Shown here in pieces: positions 55,631 through 64,000 of a stretch of DNA of 64,000 nt (position 1 is the stretch's first letter; each line of letters opens with the position of its first letter). The DNA comes from Lentzea fradiae (GTDB lineage: Bacteria > Actinomycetota > Actinomycetes > Mycobacteriales > Pseudonocardiaceae): NCBI RefSeq assembly GCF_900100955.1, contig NZ_FNCC01000003.1, forward strand, positions 470,293-534,292, written 5' to 3'. Both the position numbers and the translations under genes were made by a program. Below the pieces are notes generated by a model. It was not told the DNA's origin, ran no database searches, and was given only the letters and a program-made list of their open reading frames with translations.

Positions 55631-57682
55631 TCAGAGGTCGATGGCCGACTGGTCGACCCTGGCGGCGGACTCGACGAGCCAGTTGCGGCGCGGCTCGACC
55701 TTCTCGCCCATCAGCAGCTCCAGCGCGGCCTCGGCGGCTTCGGCGTCGTCCATCGTGATCCGCCGGACCGACCGGGTCGCCGGGTTCATCGTGGTGTCCC
55801 ACAGCTCGTCCGCGTCCATCTCGCCGAGGCCCTTGAACCGCGGCACGGGCGTGACGACCTGCTTGCCCGCCTTCTCCAGCTGCGCGACCTTCTGCTCCAT
55901 CTGCCGCTGGGTGAAGGTGAAGTGCGTCTCAGGGTTCCGTCCGCGCGTCATGACCTTGTGCAACGGCGGCATCGCGGCGTAGAGCCTGCCGTCGTCGATC
56001 ACCGGGCGCATGTACTTGGCGAACAGCGTGATGAGCAACGTCCGGATGTGGCTGCCGTCGACGTCCGCGTCGGCCATCAGGATGACCCGGCCGTACCGCA
56101 TCTGGGAGAGGTCGAACGTGCGGCCGGTGCCGGCGCCGAGGACCTGGACGATCGAGGCGATCTCGGCGTTGCGCAGGGTGTCGGCGAGGGACGCCTTCTG
56201 GACGTTGAGGATCTTGCCGCGCAACGGGAGCAGCGCCTGGTACTCGGAGACGCGCGCCATTCTCGCGCTGCCGAGGGCGCTGTCGCCTTCCACGAGGAAC
56301 AGCTCGGAACGCGACACCCCCGTGGTCCGGCAGTCGACCAGCTTGGCGGGCATCGCCGCGCCTTCGAGGGCCGTCTTGCGGCGGGCGGCGTCCTTCTGCT
56401 GCTTCTGGGTGAGGCGGACGCGGGAGGCGTCGACGACCTTCTGCAGGACGGTCTTGGCCTCGAGCTTGGTCTTGCGGTCCTCGGTCCACGCGCGGATGTG
56501 CTGGTCGACGATGCCTTGCAGCACCTTGGTGATGCCGGCGGTGGACAGCTCGTCCTTGGTCTGCGAGGTGAACTGCGGCTCGGGGATGCGGACGTGGACG
56601 ACCGCGGTCATGCCCTCCAGCACGTCGTCGAGGGTCGGCATCTCCTCCTTGGGCTTGAGCAGGCCCCTGGTCTTGGAGATGGCGTCCTGGACCGACTTCA
56701 CGACGGCGCGGTCGAAGCCGCGGCGGTGGGTGCCGCCGTGGACGTTGCGGATGGTGTTGGTGAAGCACTCGACGGTGCGCTCGTAGCCGGTTCCCCAGCG
56801 CAGCGCGACCTCCACCTCGGCCTGACGCTCCACTTTGGACCGCATCACGCCGTTCTCGTCGGCGGCGTTCTCGTAGTAGGTGCCGCTGCCGGTGACGACC
56901 AGGGTGCCGGACACGGCGCGGTCGCCCGCGGGGGCCAGGAAGTCGACCATGTCGGTGAGGCCGTTGGGGTAGTGGAAGACCTCTTCGGAGATCGCGTCTT
57001 CCAGCGCCGACCTCAGGACGTAGGTGACGCCGGGCACGAGGAACGCCGTGTTGCGCAGCTTCGTGCGGACGGTCTCGACGTCGAGGGCGGCGCCGTTCTC
57101 GAAGTAGCGGGCGTCGTGCCAGTAGCGGATCGACGTGCCCGTCGACTCGGTGCGCTTCATCTTGCGGACGACGTTCAGGCCGCTCTGGCGGGTGAACTTG
57201 GCCTTGGGGCCGGGGCCTTCGAAGACGCCGGGAACGCCGTGGGCGAACGACATCTCGTGCACCTTGCCGCCGCGGCGGACGGTGACGTCGAAGCGGTGCG
57301 ACAGCGCGTTGACGGCGGAGGCGCCGACGCCGTGCAGGCCGCCGGAGGTCTTGTAGCCGGAGCCGCCGAACTTGCCGCCGGCGTGCAGCTTGGTGAGGAC
57401 CAGCTCCACACCGGACAGACCGGACTTGGCGTGCACGTCGGTGGGGATGCCGCGGCCGTCGTCGTCGACCTGGACGCTGCCGTCGGCGTGCAGCGTGACG
57501 ACGATCTTCGTGGCGTGTCCCGCGACCCCCTCGTCGGTCGAGTTGTCGACGATCTCGCTGAAGAGGTGGTTGATGCCGCGGCTGTCGGTCGACCCGATGT
57601 ACATGCCGGGCCGCTTGCGGACGGCCTCCAGACCTTCGAGGTGCGTCAGGTCGTCGGCCCCGTACAGGGTCTCTGCGGTCAC
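55631..57682 (-). CDS. parE: DNA topoisomerase IV subunit B
   Basis: ATPase subunit, 683 aa. GHKL ATPase motifs: EIVDNSTDEG, VDDDGRGIPTDVHAKSG and TSGGLHGVGASAVNAL; transducer Lys region; then TOPRIM with LVEGDSALGSA and the metal-binding MADADVDGSHI. The GTG at 57682 (MTAETLYGADDL when initiated) has GGGAG upstream and begins the conserved domain; the frame further upstream is non-coding in character. No intein is present. Decatenates chromosomes with ParC. Confidence 0.93.
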   Translation of the reverse strand: MTAETLYGADDLTHLEGLEAVRKRPGMYIGSTDSRGINHLFSEIVDNSTDEGVAGHATKIVVTLHADGSVQVDDDGRGIPTDVHAKSGLSGVELVLTKLHAGGKFGGSGYKTSGGLHGVGASAVNALSHRFDVTVRRGGKVHEMSFAHGVPGVFEGPGPKAKFTRQSGLNVVRKMKRTESTGTSIRYWHDARYFENGAALDVETVRTKLRNTAFLVPGVTYVLRSALEDAISEEVFHYPNGLTDMVDFLAPAGDRAVSGTLVVTGSGTYYENAADENGVMRSKVERQAEVEVALRWGTGYERTVECFTNTIRNVHGGTHRRGFDRAVVKSVQDAISKTRGLLKPKEEMPTLDDVLEGMTAVVHVRIPEPQFTSQTKDELSTAGITKVLQGIVDQHIRAWTEDRKTKLEAKTVLQKVVDASRVRLTQKQQKDAARRKTALEGAAMPAKLVDCRTTGVSRSELFLVEGDSALGSARMARVSEYQALLPLRGKILNVQKASLADTLRNAEIASIVQVLGAGTGRTFDLSQMRYGRVILMADADVDGSHIRTLLITLFAKYMRPVIDDGRLYAAMPPLHKVMTRGRNPETHFTFTQRQMEQKVAQLEKAGKQVVTPVPRFKGLGEMDADELWDTTMNPATRSVRRITMDDAEAAEAALELLMGEKVEPRRNWLVESAARVDQSAIDL

Positions 57683-58102
57683 GGGTACTGCTCCCTGGAT
57701 CGTGTGCGGACTGCCAGCAGGGTATCTGCCTGGTCTGACATTTCTTTCCAGGACGCCCGTCATGTGAGAGGGACCTGTCCTGCTCCGTGCGTCACACCCC
57801 GCTTCCACACCCGCTCCACCTGCGAAAACAGTGGAAACCGGCCCAAACGACAGCCGTCGGGCGCCCACCACGTGCCCGAGCGCGTCCCCGGCTGGATACC
57901 CGAGCACGTGCGTGACCAACCGGCACCCGACCAGGCCAAACATTACGTCCACTGTGGACGATCAACGGCGCCGGGCGGCGGGGGCGGCCGGGGTTGCGTC
58001 CGTGACCCCGTCGAGACCTTCCCGAAACTGACCCGTGAACCGGGCCGGACACCGGCACGTATGCCCCGGTGTCGGAAACGGACCGAGGGACGGAGTGATC
58101 GC
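57683..58102. other. Divergent intergenic region parE / aminotransferase
   Basis: 420 bp. TACCCT on the minus strand (complement of 57719-57724) is a possible parE -10. The palindrome GTCCACTGTGGAC is at 57947-57959, the only intergenic copy of that dispersed element. An 8-bp stem GACACCGG/CCGGTGTC (58048-58055 with 58066-58073) lies in the aminotransferase leader, enclosing an alternative ATG at 58061. No further gene is seen. Confidence 0.5.
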
Positions 58103-59278
58103 GTGCGCCATGGTGTCGACTCGGGTCTCTTCCAGGAGACCGCGCACAGCCCGTCCTATTTCGAGCTGTCGAGGACCGGCGCCGGAGAGCTCGTCGACTT
58201 CTGCATCCCGTGCAACCCGTACTTCCCGACCCCTGAGATGTTCGAGGAGCTGTCGAAGAACCTCGAGGCGGTGCTGAAGTTCTACCCGAGCGACTCGGCG
58301 AAGATCGCGCAGCAGCTCAGCGCGGTCCTCGGGCTCAACCCGGCCACGATCGCCATGTCGAACGGCAGCACCGAGCTCATCACGTGGATGGACCACCTGT
58401 GGATCCACGAGAGCGTCGCGGTCCCGATCCCGACCTTCGGGCGCTGGACCGACCAGCCGATGGAGAACAACAAGCGCGTCGACATGTTCCTGCTCCAGGA
58501 GAGCACCAACTTCGAGCTCGACGTCGACGAGTACGTCAAGTTCATCCGCACCCGCGGCAGCAAGGTCGCCGTCATCTGCAACCCGAACAACCCCGACGGC
58601 GGCTACCTGCCGCGCAGGGAGATCGTCCGGTTCATGGACGAGCTGGCGGACCTGGACCTGATCGTCATCGACGAGTCGTTCATCGACTTCGTCGAGGTCG
58701 AGCGGATGCCGTCGGTGGCCGCGGAGGCGTCCATCCGGCCCAACGTGGTCGTGCTGAAGAGCCTCGGCAAGAACTTCGGCCTGCACGGCATCCGGTTCGG
58801 CTACCTGGTCGCGAACCCCGGCCTGGCCGGGAAGATGCGCAGGACGCTGCCGAAGTGGAACCTCAACTCGCTGGCGGAGACCGTCGTGTTCATGCTCGCG
58901 GAGCACGAGGCGGAGTACGCCGAGAGCCTGCGGCTGCTCTCGCGCGACCGCTACCGCATGGGGATGGAGCTCTCGCGCGTCCCCGACCTCACCGTGTACT
59001 CGTCGCAGGCGAACTTCCTGCTGGTCAAGCTCGGCAACGGGGTGGACGGGCGCGAGCTGCGCGACCACCTGCTGTCCCGGCACCAGGTCTTCATCCGCGA
59101 GTGCGGCAACAAGCTCGGCATGAGCAGCCGGTTCGCGCGCCTGGTGGTGCGGCCGGAGCACGACGTGGACCGGCTCGTCGAAGGAATCCGCGACTTCACC
59201 CAAGCGAGGTGGACGACAGACCACGCAAGCCGTTCGAGCCACTCCAGCGAACCGTCGCTGCTCATGCACAGCGCGTGA
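58103..59278 (+). CDS. HisC-like PLP-dependent aminotransferase
   Basis: Class I/II fold-type I aminotransferase, 391 aa, related to histidinol-phosphate aminotransferase and CobD. Features: CIPCNPYFPTP near residue 34, NGSTELI, ICNPNNPDGGYLPR (short form CNPNNPDGG), IDESFIDF, and Schiff-base Lys223 in LKSLGKNFGLHGIRFGY. No his gene is nearby, and it heads an operon with DUF4331, TPR and NicO genes, so a role outside histidine synthesis is likely. GTG 58103 has GGAG 7 nt upstream; ATG 58061 is the alternative. Confidence 0.88.
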   Translation: MRHGVDSGLFQETAHSPSYFELSRTGAGELVDFCIPCNPYFPTPEMFEELSKNLEAVLKFYPSDSAKIAQQLSAVLGLNPATIAMSNGSTELITWMDHLWIHESVAVPIPTFGRWTDQPMENNKRVDMFLLQESTNFELDVDEYVKFIRTRGSKVAVICNPNNPDGGYLPRREIVRFMDELADLDLIVIDESFIDFVEVERMPSVAAEASIRPNVVVLKSLGKNFGLHGIRFGYLVANPGLAGKMRRTLPKWNLNSLAETVVFMLAEHEAEYAESLRLLSRDRYRMGMELSRVPDLTVYSSQANFLLVKLGNGVDGRELRDHLLSRHQVFIRECGNKLGMSSRFARLVVRPEHDVDRLVEGIRDFTQARWTTDHASRSSHSSEPSLLMHSA

Positions 59279-59301
59279 CCCCCTTGAAAGGCAGACCAGA
59301 G

Positions 59302-60900
59302 ATGTCATCACCGCACGTCCTCAGCGGCCGGCGCGGCCAGGTGGCCGCGGCCGCGCTGGTGGGCGCGACGCTGCTCAACGCGGCGATGTTCGGCGGCACC
59401 AACGCCACCGCGTCGTCGCACCGCGAGGCCCCGCTCATCGCGGGTGACCCGGCCGTCGACAACACTGACCTGTACGCGTTCGTCAGCCCCGACCACAAGG
59501 ACACCGTCACGCTGGTCGGCAACTGGTTCCCGTTCCAGGAACCGAACGGCGGCCCGAACTTCTTCCCGTGGGCAGAGGACGCGCAGTACGACTTCAACGT
59601 CGACAACGACGGTGACGCGAAGGCCGACATCACGTTGCGGTTCACCTTCCGCACCGACGACCGCCGCAAGAACGCGACGTTCCTGTACACCAACGGCGTC
59701 GTGGACTCGCTGGACGACGAGAACCTGTTGTTCCGCCAGCGCTACGACCTCGAGGCGATCTACAAGAGCGGCCAGAAGGTCAAGCTGGTGAGCAACGCCC
59801 CGGCCGCGCCGTCGCCGAACGGCCCCGCGTCGATGCCGGACTTCAAGAAGCTGCGGGACCAGGCCATCGTGCAGATCCCCGGTGGCGGCAAGGTCTACGT
59901 GGGACCGTCGGAGGACGCGTTCTTCGCGGACCTGCGCGTGTTCGACCTGCTCTACGGCGGCGACCTGAGCGAGGTCGGCCAGGACACGCTGCGCGGCTAC
60001 AACGTCAACACGATCGCGGTCCAGCTGCCCAAGCAGGCGCTGGCGCTCAAGAACGACGTGCACCGCAACCCGAACATCGGCATCTGGAGCACCACGCAGC
60101 GCCGCACGATGAAGCTCTCGCCGGGCAAGGCCGAGGCGGTCGGCGACTTCGTGCAGGTCTCGCGGCTGGGCAACCCGCTGGTCAACGAGGTCGTGGCGCC
60201 CGCGGGTCTCAAGGACGCGTTCAACGGCCTGCGCCCCGACCAGGACGCCGGGGTGAAGGAGCTGGTGGACCGGGTCGTGAACCCGGAGCTGCCGAAGCTG
60301 ATCGAGCAGATCTACAAGATCCCGGCGCCGCAGGGCCAGCGCGACGACCTGGCGGAGATCTTCCTGACCGGCATCACCAAGAAGCTCGGCGGCCAGATCA
60401 ACGCCGACCTGAACTCGCAGATCGACAACGCCGACGCGGACAAGAACCGGTTCCGGCCCGCGGAGATGCTGCGGCTGAACCTGATGATCGACCCGAACGC
60501 CAACCCGAACCGCCTGGGCCTGCTCGCCGGTGACACGCAGGGCTTCCCGAACGGGCGCAGGCTCACCGACGACGTGGTGGACATCGCCGTCCAGGTGATG
60601 GAGGGCGCGGCGGCGTCGGGCAAGCTCGTCGAGGCGCTCGCCACCGGTGACAAGGTCGACGCGAACGACCAGCCGTTCGAGGCGAACTTCCCGTACGTGG
60701 GCCTGCCCCGCAACGGCACGGCCGTCAACGCCTCCGGCACCACGGCCGAGGTCGCGGTGAACCCGGTCGGCAAGATCGGGTCGATCGACCCGATGGCGAT
60801 GACCACGGCGGTGGGTTCCGCGGCCGTGTTCGGCGCCGGCTTCTTCCTCTGGCGCAAGCGCCAGGCGTCGATCCGCAAGTACGGGTCGCACTCGAGGTGA
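59302..60900 (+). CDS. DUF4331 exported, membrane-anchored protein
   Basis: 532 aa. A signal region (RRGQVAAAALVGATLLNAAMF) precedes the family hallmark ASSHREAPLIAGDPAVDNTDLYAF (short form SSHREAPLI), with strand-rich DUF4331 blocks (YDFNVDNDGDAKADITLRF, NPLVNEVV). A C-terminal helix AMTTAVGSAAVFGAGFFLW and a basic tail anchor it facing outward. The function of the family is unknown; conserved acidic and His residues could bind metal. It ends overlapping the TPR gene (GTGA). Confidence 0.9.
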   Translation: MSSPHVLSGRRGQVAAAALVGATLLNAAMFGGTNATASSHREAPLIAGDPAVDNTDLYAFVSPDHKDTVTLVGNWFPFQEPNGGPNFFPWAEDAQYDFNVDNDGDAKADITLRFTFRTDDRRKNATFLYTNGVVDSLDDENLLFRQRYDLEAIYKSGQKVKLVSNAPAAPSPNGPASMPDFKKLRDQAIVQIPGGGKVYVGPSEDAFFADLRVFDLLYGGDLSEVGQDTLRGYNVNTIAVQLPKQALALKNDVHRNPNIGIWSTTQRRTMKLSPGKAEAVGDFVQVSRLGNPLVNEVVAPAGLKDAFNGLRPDQDAGVKELVDRVVNPELPKLIEQIYKIPAPQGQRDDLAEIFLTGITKKLGGQINADLNSQIDNADADKNRFRPAEMLRLNLMIDPNANPNRLGLLAGDTQGFPNGRRLTDDVVDIAVQVMEGAAASGKLVEALATGDKVDANDQPFEANFPYVGLPRNGTAVNASGTTAEVAVNPVGKIGSIDPMAMTTAVGSAAVFGAGFFLWRKRQASIRKYGSHSR

Positions 60901-62189
60901 GGTACCAGCGACGGCAAGCGGTCGCGGTGGGTCTCCTGGTCACCGCGGCGCTCGCCCACCTAGCCGCCCCCGGTCCTGCCGACAGCAGGGCCGGGGGCGA
61001 GCCCCCTGTTCCGGCCGTGGCGCAGCAGAACCAGATGCACCGCGTGGTGCACCAGCTTCAGCAACGGCTGCACACCCTGCCGCAGGACCAGGACTCCTGG
61101 GCGCGGCTGGGTGCGTCCTACGTGGAGCTTGCGCGCGTCACGGCCGACCCGGCGTACTACGCCAAGGCCGAGGGCGCGCTGCGCAACGCGGGTGACACGG
61201 GTCTGGCAGCCATCGGCATGGGCACGCTCGCGAACGCCCGCCACGACTTCCACGCCGCCCGCGACTGGGCGGACAAGGCCATCGCCGCACTCCCCTCCTC
61301 CGCGGAGGCCCACGGCGTGCTGGCGGACGCCTTGACGCAGCTGGGCGACGACGCGGGCGCCGAGGCGGCGGTGCAGCGGATGCTGGACCTCAAGCCGAAC
61401 ACGGCGTCGTTCGCCCGCGCCTCCTTCCACCTCGAGCTCCACGGTGACGTCGACGGTGCCCGCTCCGCGATGCAACGCGCGCTGGCCGCCGCCGCGACGC
61501 CCGAGGAGATCGCTTTCTGCCGCTACCGGCTGGGCGAACTCGCGTTCGACCACAACCGGCTCGACGAAGCCGCGCAGCACTACGAGCAGGGACTGGCGGC
61601 GAGAGGAGACGACATGACCCTCACTCAAGGGATGGCGAAGGTCGCGGCGGCACGGGGTGACGTCCCCGCCGCGCTGGACGGCTACCGCAGGCTGACCGCC
61701 CGCGCTCCCCTGCCGCAGTACCTGCAGGAGTACGCGGAGCTGCTGGAGGCCGCCGGGAAGGCCGAGGAGGCGGAGAAGCAGTACGAGGTCCTCACCGAGC
61801 AGCAGCGGCTGATGGAGTCGCAGGGCGCCTTCGACGACCTCGCCGCCGCCCTCTTCGCCGCCGACCGGGGTGACGGCATGCAGGCGCTGCGGCACGCGGA
61901 GACGGAGTGGAGCCGCCGGCAGAGCGTCTTCGTGGCCGACGCGATGGCGTGGGCGCTGCACATGAGCGGACGCGACGCCGAGGCGCTGGGCTACTCGGAC
62001 CGCGCGATGTCGCTGGGCTGGAAGAACGCGACGTTCTCCTACCACCGCGGGATGATCCTCGCCGCACTCGGCCGGGTGGGCGAGGCGCAGGAGGCGCTCG
62101 TGCAGGCGTTGCGGCTCAACGCGAACTTCTCCCCGTTGCAGGCGTTGAAGGCGGGCAGGAAGCTCGCCGAGCTGCGAGGCGGCCGGTGA
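60897..62189 (+). CDS. Exported TPR-repeat protein
   Basis: 430 aa. An N-terminal helix (AVAVGLLVTAALAHLAAP) suggests export or anchoring. About eight to ten tetratricopeptide units follow (SWARLGASYVELARVTADPAYYAKAEGAL; PSSAEAHGVLADALTQLGDDAGAEAAVQRML), typical protein-interaction scaffolds. Coupled to both neighbours by 4-bp overlaps, so it probably forms a complex with the DUF4331 protein or the NicO transporter. Confidence 0.88.
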   Translation: MRYQRRQAVAVGLLVTAALAHLAAPGPADSRAGGEPPVPAVAQQNQMHRVVHQLQQRLHTLPQDQDSWARLGASYVELARVTADPAYYAKAEGALRNAGDTGLAAIGMGTLANARHDFHAARDWADKAIAALPSSAEAHGVLADALTQLGDDAGAEAAVQRMLDLKPNTASFARASFHLELHGDVDGARSAMQRALAAAATPEEIAFCRYRLGELAFDHNRLDEAAQHYEQGLAARGDDMTLTQGMAKVAAARGDVPAALDGYRRLTARAPLPQYLQEYAELLEAAGKAEEAEKQYEVLTEQQRLMESQGAFDDLAAALFAADRGDGMQALRHAETEWSRRQSVFVADAMAWALHMSGRDAEALGYSDRAMSLGWKNATFSYHRGMILAALGRVGEAQEALVQALRLNANFSPLQALKAGRKLAELRGGR

Positions 62190-63577
62190 GCCTGTCCAGC
62201 CGGGTCCTGCGGCCCGTGCTGGTGGCCGTCCTGCTGGTCGCGGGGTTCCTGTTCCTCACCGGTGAGGCGGTCGGCCACCCGCTGGGCAACTTCAGCGTCA
62301 ACCACTACCACGGGCTGCACCTGCACCCGGACCGCGTGGACCTGCGGTCGGTGGTCGACGTGGCGGAGATCCCGACGTTGCAGGAGAACCTGCGCGACCG
62401 GGACGCGCGGCAGTGGTGCGACGAGGTGGCCCGCACCGATCTGTCCTCTGTGGACGGACGGCGGATCTCGTGGACGCTCTCCGGCTCCGTCAAGGAACAC
62501 CCGCCGGGCCAGGCCGAGCTGGCGACCACGAGGCTGGTCTGCGAGTTCACCGCGAAGGTGGACCTCACGCGACCGGCCAGGCTCGAGTTCCGCGACGAGT
62601 CGGACACCGACCGGGTGGGCTGGCGCGAGATCACCGCGGCCGGCACCGGGATCAGGCTGACCGGCTCACCCGTGCCGACCGAGAGCGTGAGCGACGAGCT
62701 GCGGGCGTACCCGGAGGACCTGCTGAGCAGTCCGATGGACGTCCGCTCCGTCGTGTTCACGGCCGAACCGGGCAGCGGCTCGGAACCGAGGGCCGCCGCC
62801 AGCTCGCCGGTCCGGTCGTTCAGCGTCACGGCGGCCCGGCTCAACGACATCCTGGGCAGCGAGGAGCTCACGCCGTGGCTCGGCTTCCTGGCCCTGCTGC
62901 TGTCCCTGCTGCTCGGCGCGTCGCACGCCGCGTTGCCGGGGCACGGCAAGACGCTCATCGCCGCCTACCTCGCCGGCCGCCAGGGCACGCCGAAGGACGC
63001 GTTCGTGGTCGGGGCGTCGGTCACCGCGACCCACACCGGTGGCGTGCTGCTCCTGGGGCTCGTCATCAGCGCCTCCAGCGCGCTCGCGGGTGAGGAGGTG
63101 CTGCGCTGGCTCGGGCTCGCCAGCGGCGTGCTGATCACGGTGATCGGCGTGGTGCTGCTGCGCTCGGCCCTCAGGACGACCCGCGAACCCGCGCTCGTGG
63201 GAGCCGGACACGGCCACGGGCACGGACACGGGCATGGACACGGACACGGGCATGGACACGGGCACGGGTACAGCCGCGCGAGCCTGATCGGCATGGGCGC
63301 GGCCAACGGGCTGGTCCCCTCGCCGTCGGCCCTGGTGGTCCTGCTGGGCGCCGTGGCGCTGGGCCGCACGTGGTTCGGCGTCCTGCTGGTGGTGGGCTAC
63401 GGGATCGGCATGGCCGGCACGCTCACCGCGGTCGGCCTGCTGCTCGTGAAAACGCGCGAACGCGTCGAGAAAATCCTGCACGGCCGTGCCAGCCGCGTGC
63501 TCTCGCATTACGCGCCCGCCGGTACCGCCGCGCTGGTGATCGCGGTCGGCGCCTGGCTCGCTCTCCAAGCCGTCTGA
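62186..63577 (+). CDS. NicO-family nickel/cobalt transporter with His-rich loop
   Basis: 463 aa. Helix 1 (VLVAVLLVAGFLFLTGEAVGH) is followed by an external domain of ~200 residues beginning HPLGNFSVNHYHGLHLHPD, then a NicO/RcnA-type membrane domain with LGASHAALPGHGKTLIAAYLAGRQGT (short form LPGHGKTLIAAY) and a loop of alternating Gly-His (about eleven His) between helices. Metal export or uptake of Ni/Co is expected from the family; direction is undecided. The GTG start overlaps the TPR stop. Confidence 0.88.
   Translation: MSLSSRVLRPVLVAVLLVAGFLFLTGEAVGHPLGNFSVNHYHGLHLHPDRVDLRSVVDVAEIPTLQENLRDRDARQWCDEVARTDLSSVDGRRISWTLSGSVKEHPPGQAELATTRLVCEFTAKVDLTRPARLEFRDESDTDRVGWREITAAGTGIRLTGSPVPTESVSDELRAYPEDLLSSPMDVRSVVFTAEPGSGSEPRAAASSPVRSFSVTAARLNDILGSEELTPWLGFLALLLSLLLGASHAALPGHGKTLIAAYLAGRQGTPKDAFVVGASVTATHTGGVLLLGLVISASSALAGEEVLRWLGLASGVLITVIGVVLLRSALRTTREPALVGAGHGHGHGHGHGHGHGHGHGHGYSRASLIGMGAANGLVPSPSALVVLLGAVALGRTWFGVLLVVGYGIGMAGTLTAVGLLLVKTRERVEKILHGRASRVLSHYAPAGTAALVIAVGAWLALQAV
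63206..63269 (+). repeat. 6-bp repeat coding the Gly-His tract
   Basis: GGACAC/GGGCAC/GGGCAT units in tandem inside the NicO gene. They code alternating Gly and His and are prone to length change by slippage. Confidence 0.85.
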
Positions 63578-63645
63578 ATCAAACCAATGCGGGTCTTCTC
63601 GCGTTACCGCGGCCGGCCACAAGACGAAGGGCCCGGATTCGGCTG

Positions 63646-64000
63646 TGAACTGGGCCCCGAAAGTTGGACTGGCTAACTGAAGGTTAGGCCGCGAGGGCCT
63701 GGGCTCGGTATTCGACCGGGCTCAGGCCCTCGAGCGTGGTGGAGATGCGGGTGGTGTTGTACCAGCTGATGTAGTCGTCCAGTGCCGCGGTGAACTCCTC
63801 GACGGTGTCGAACCTGTTGTGGTGGAACAGTTCTGCCTTCAGGTGGCCGAAGAAGTTCTCGGCCATCGAGTTGTCCAGGCAGTTGGCCCGCCGTGACATC
63901 GACTGGGTCAGGCCCGCGTCGTCGAGCAGGGTGCGCCAGGAGGCGTGCTGGTACTGAAAGCCCTGGTCGGAGTGCACCAGCGGTGTGGCGCCGTCGGGCA
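63646..64000 (-). mobile_element. IS3-family insertion sequence, right part
   Basis: The terminal inverted repeat TGAACTGGGCCCCGAAAGTTGG begins at 63646; its first 20 bases TGAACTGGGCCCCGAAAGTT are typical of IS3-family ends. Inside, on the minus strand, lies the 3' end of the transposase gene. The other end and target duplication are outside the window. Confidence 0.8.
63684..64000 (-). CDS. IS3-family transposase (OrfB, DDE integrase core), partial
   Basis: The C-terminal ~105 residues of an IS3-type transposase, continuing past the right edge. The visible reading frame includes DGATPLVHSDQGFQYQ (second catalytic Asp), CLDNSMAENFFGHLKAE with the catalytic Glu (short form NSMAENFFGHLK), YNTTRISTTLEGLSPVEYR. 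GTG 63977 is an internal codon, not the start. The gene stops 38 bp inside the element end. It appears intact where visible. Confidence 0.92.
   Translation of the reverse strand, partial: PDGATPLVHSDQGFQYQHASWRTLLDDAGLTQSMSRRANCLDNSMAENFFGHLKAELFHHNRFDTVEEFTAALDDYISWYNTTRISTTLEGLSPVEYRAQALAA

Noticed and set aside
58061..58103. ATG 58061 as start of the aminotransferase
   Set aside because: It lies in the loop of a leader hairpin and lacks an SD, whereas GTG 58103 has GGAG at 7 nt. Not fully excluded.
55337..59278. A 1313-codon open frame on the plus strand
   Set aside because: Only its last third (from 58103) is the aminotransferase. The rest is antisense to parC/parE and shows the His/Arg/Gly-rich composition of a shadow frame.
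63206..63269. Short regular repeats resembling a CRISPR or satellite array
   Set aside because: The repeats are 6 bp, contiguous, inside the NicO frame and code a Gly-His tract.
1..64000. tRNA, rRNA, prophage or plasmid-type modules
   Set aside because: No tRNA cloverleaf, rRNA signature, integrase, attachment-site repeat or structural phage gene was recognised.

Overview
The window is very GC-rich chromosomal DNA with coding third positions almost all G or C, frequent GTG/TTG starts, start/stop overlaps, leaderless-type promoters (TANNNT then 6-8 nt then the start codon) and actinobacterial families (RipA-like NlpC/P60, DivIVA-type coiled coil, DUF4331, NicO, GlxA, ECF42/DGPF, DasR-type and IdeR-type sites). 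It fits a filamentous actinomycete, most likely Pseudonocardiaceae of the Lentzea/Saccharothrix/Lechevalieria type; the genus is inference. No rRNA, tRNA, CRISPR array or replication origin was seen. One insertion sequence runs off the right end.

Layout. 1-2637: sugar ABC importer. 2730-8343: class A beta-lactamase, two RsbW-like ATPases, a frameshifted MFS gene, copC, an ECF42 sigma factor with its DGPF partner and an HPF-like protein. 8720-11772: secreted SGNH hydrolase, thioredoxin-like lipoprotein, M35-type protease and an AA10 LPMO behind a DasR-type site. 11785-16352: DUF1992 protein, proline iminopeptidase, beta-propeller, and an iron-box-controlled siderophore-binding protein plus MFS exporter. 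16610-19515: two tandem NlpC/P60 hydrolases and a lectin-LysM protein. 19643-25191: cysteine-free HesB-like protein, a low-complexity repeat, an unknown gene behind a LexA-type SOS box, then VIT transporter, small protein, beta-phosphoglucomutase and GH65 phosphorylase. 25372-29994: NTF2-like/SDR pair with a LysR regulator, MFS remnant, glucose-dehydrogenase-like enzyme and GH64 beta-1,3-glucanase around a LacI-type operator.

30076-37998 is the most intriguing block: a two-component system followed by a sugar epimerase, membrane glycosyltransferase-like protein, GT2 glycosyltransferase, DUF2064 protein, methyltransferase, membrane molybdopterin oxidoreductase and small membrane protein, largely coupled by 4-bp overlaps. 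It looks like a pathway for an unidentified glycosylated and oxidised product. 37663-41127 is an ABC exporter divergent from a NarL-type two-component system.

41227-52875: DJ-1 and GlxA proteins, SGNH hydrolase, truncated carboxylesterase, an 804-aa protein with a degenerate ADP-ribosyltransferase-like end, hotdog and YchJ proteins, coiled-coil protein, SDRs, MarR and TetR regulators with visible operators, and an alpha/beta hydrolase. 53119-57682: topoisomerase IV genes. 58103-63577: HisC-like aminotransferase, DUF4331, TPR and NicO metal transporter in one operon. 63646-end: IS3-family element.

Two signals cut across genes: the degenerate palindrome GTCCNNNGTGGAC, found seven times, almost always in frame as Ser-x-Val-Asp, and a recurring leaderless promoter architecture.
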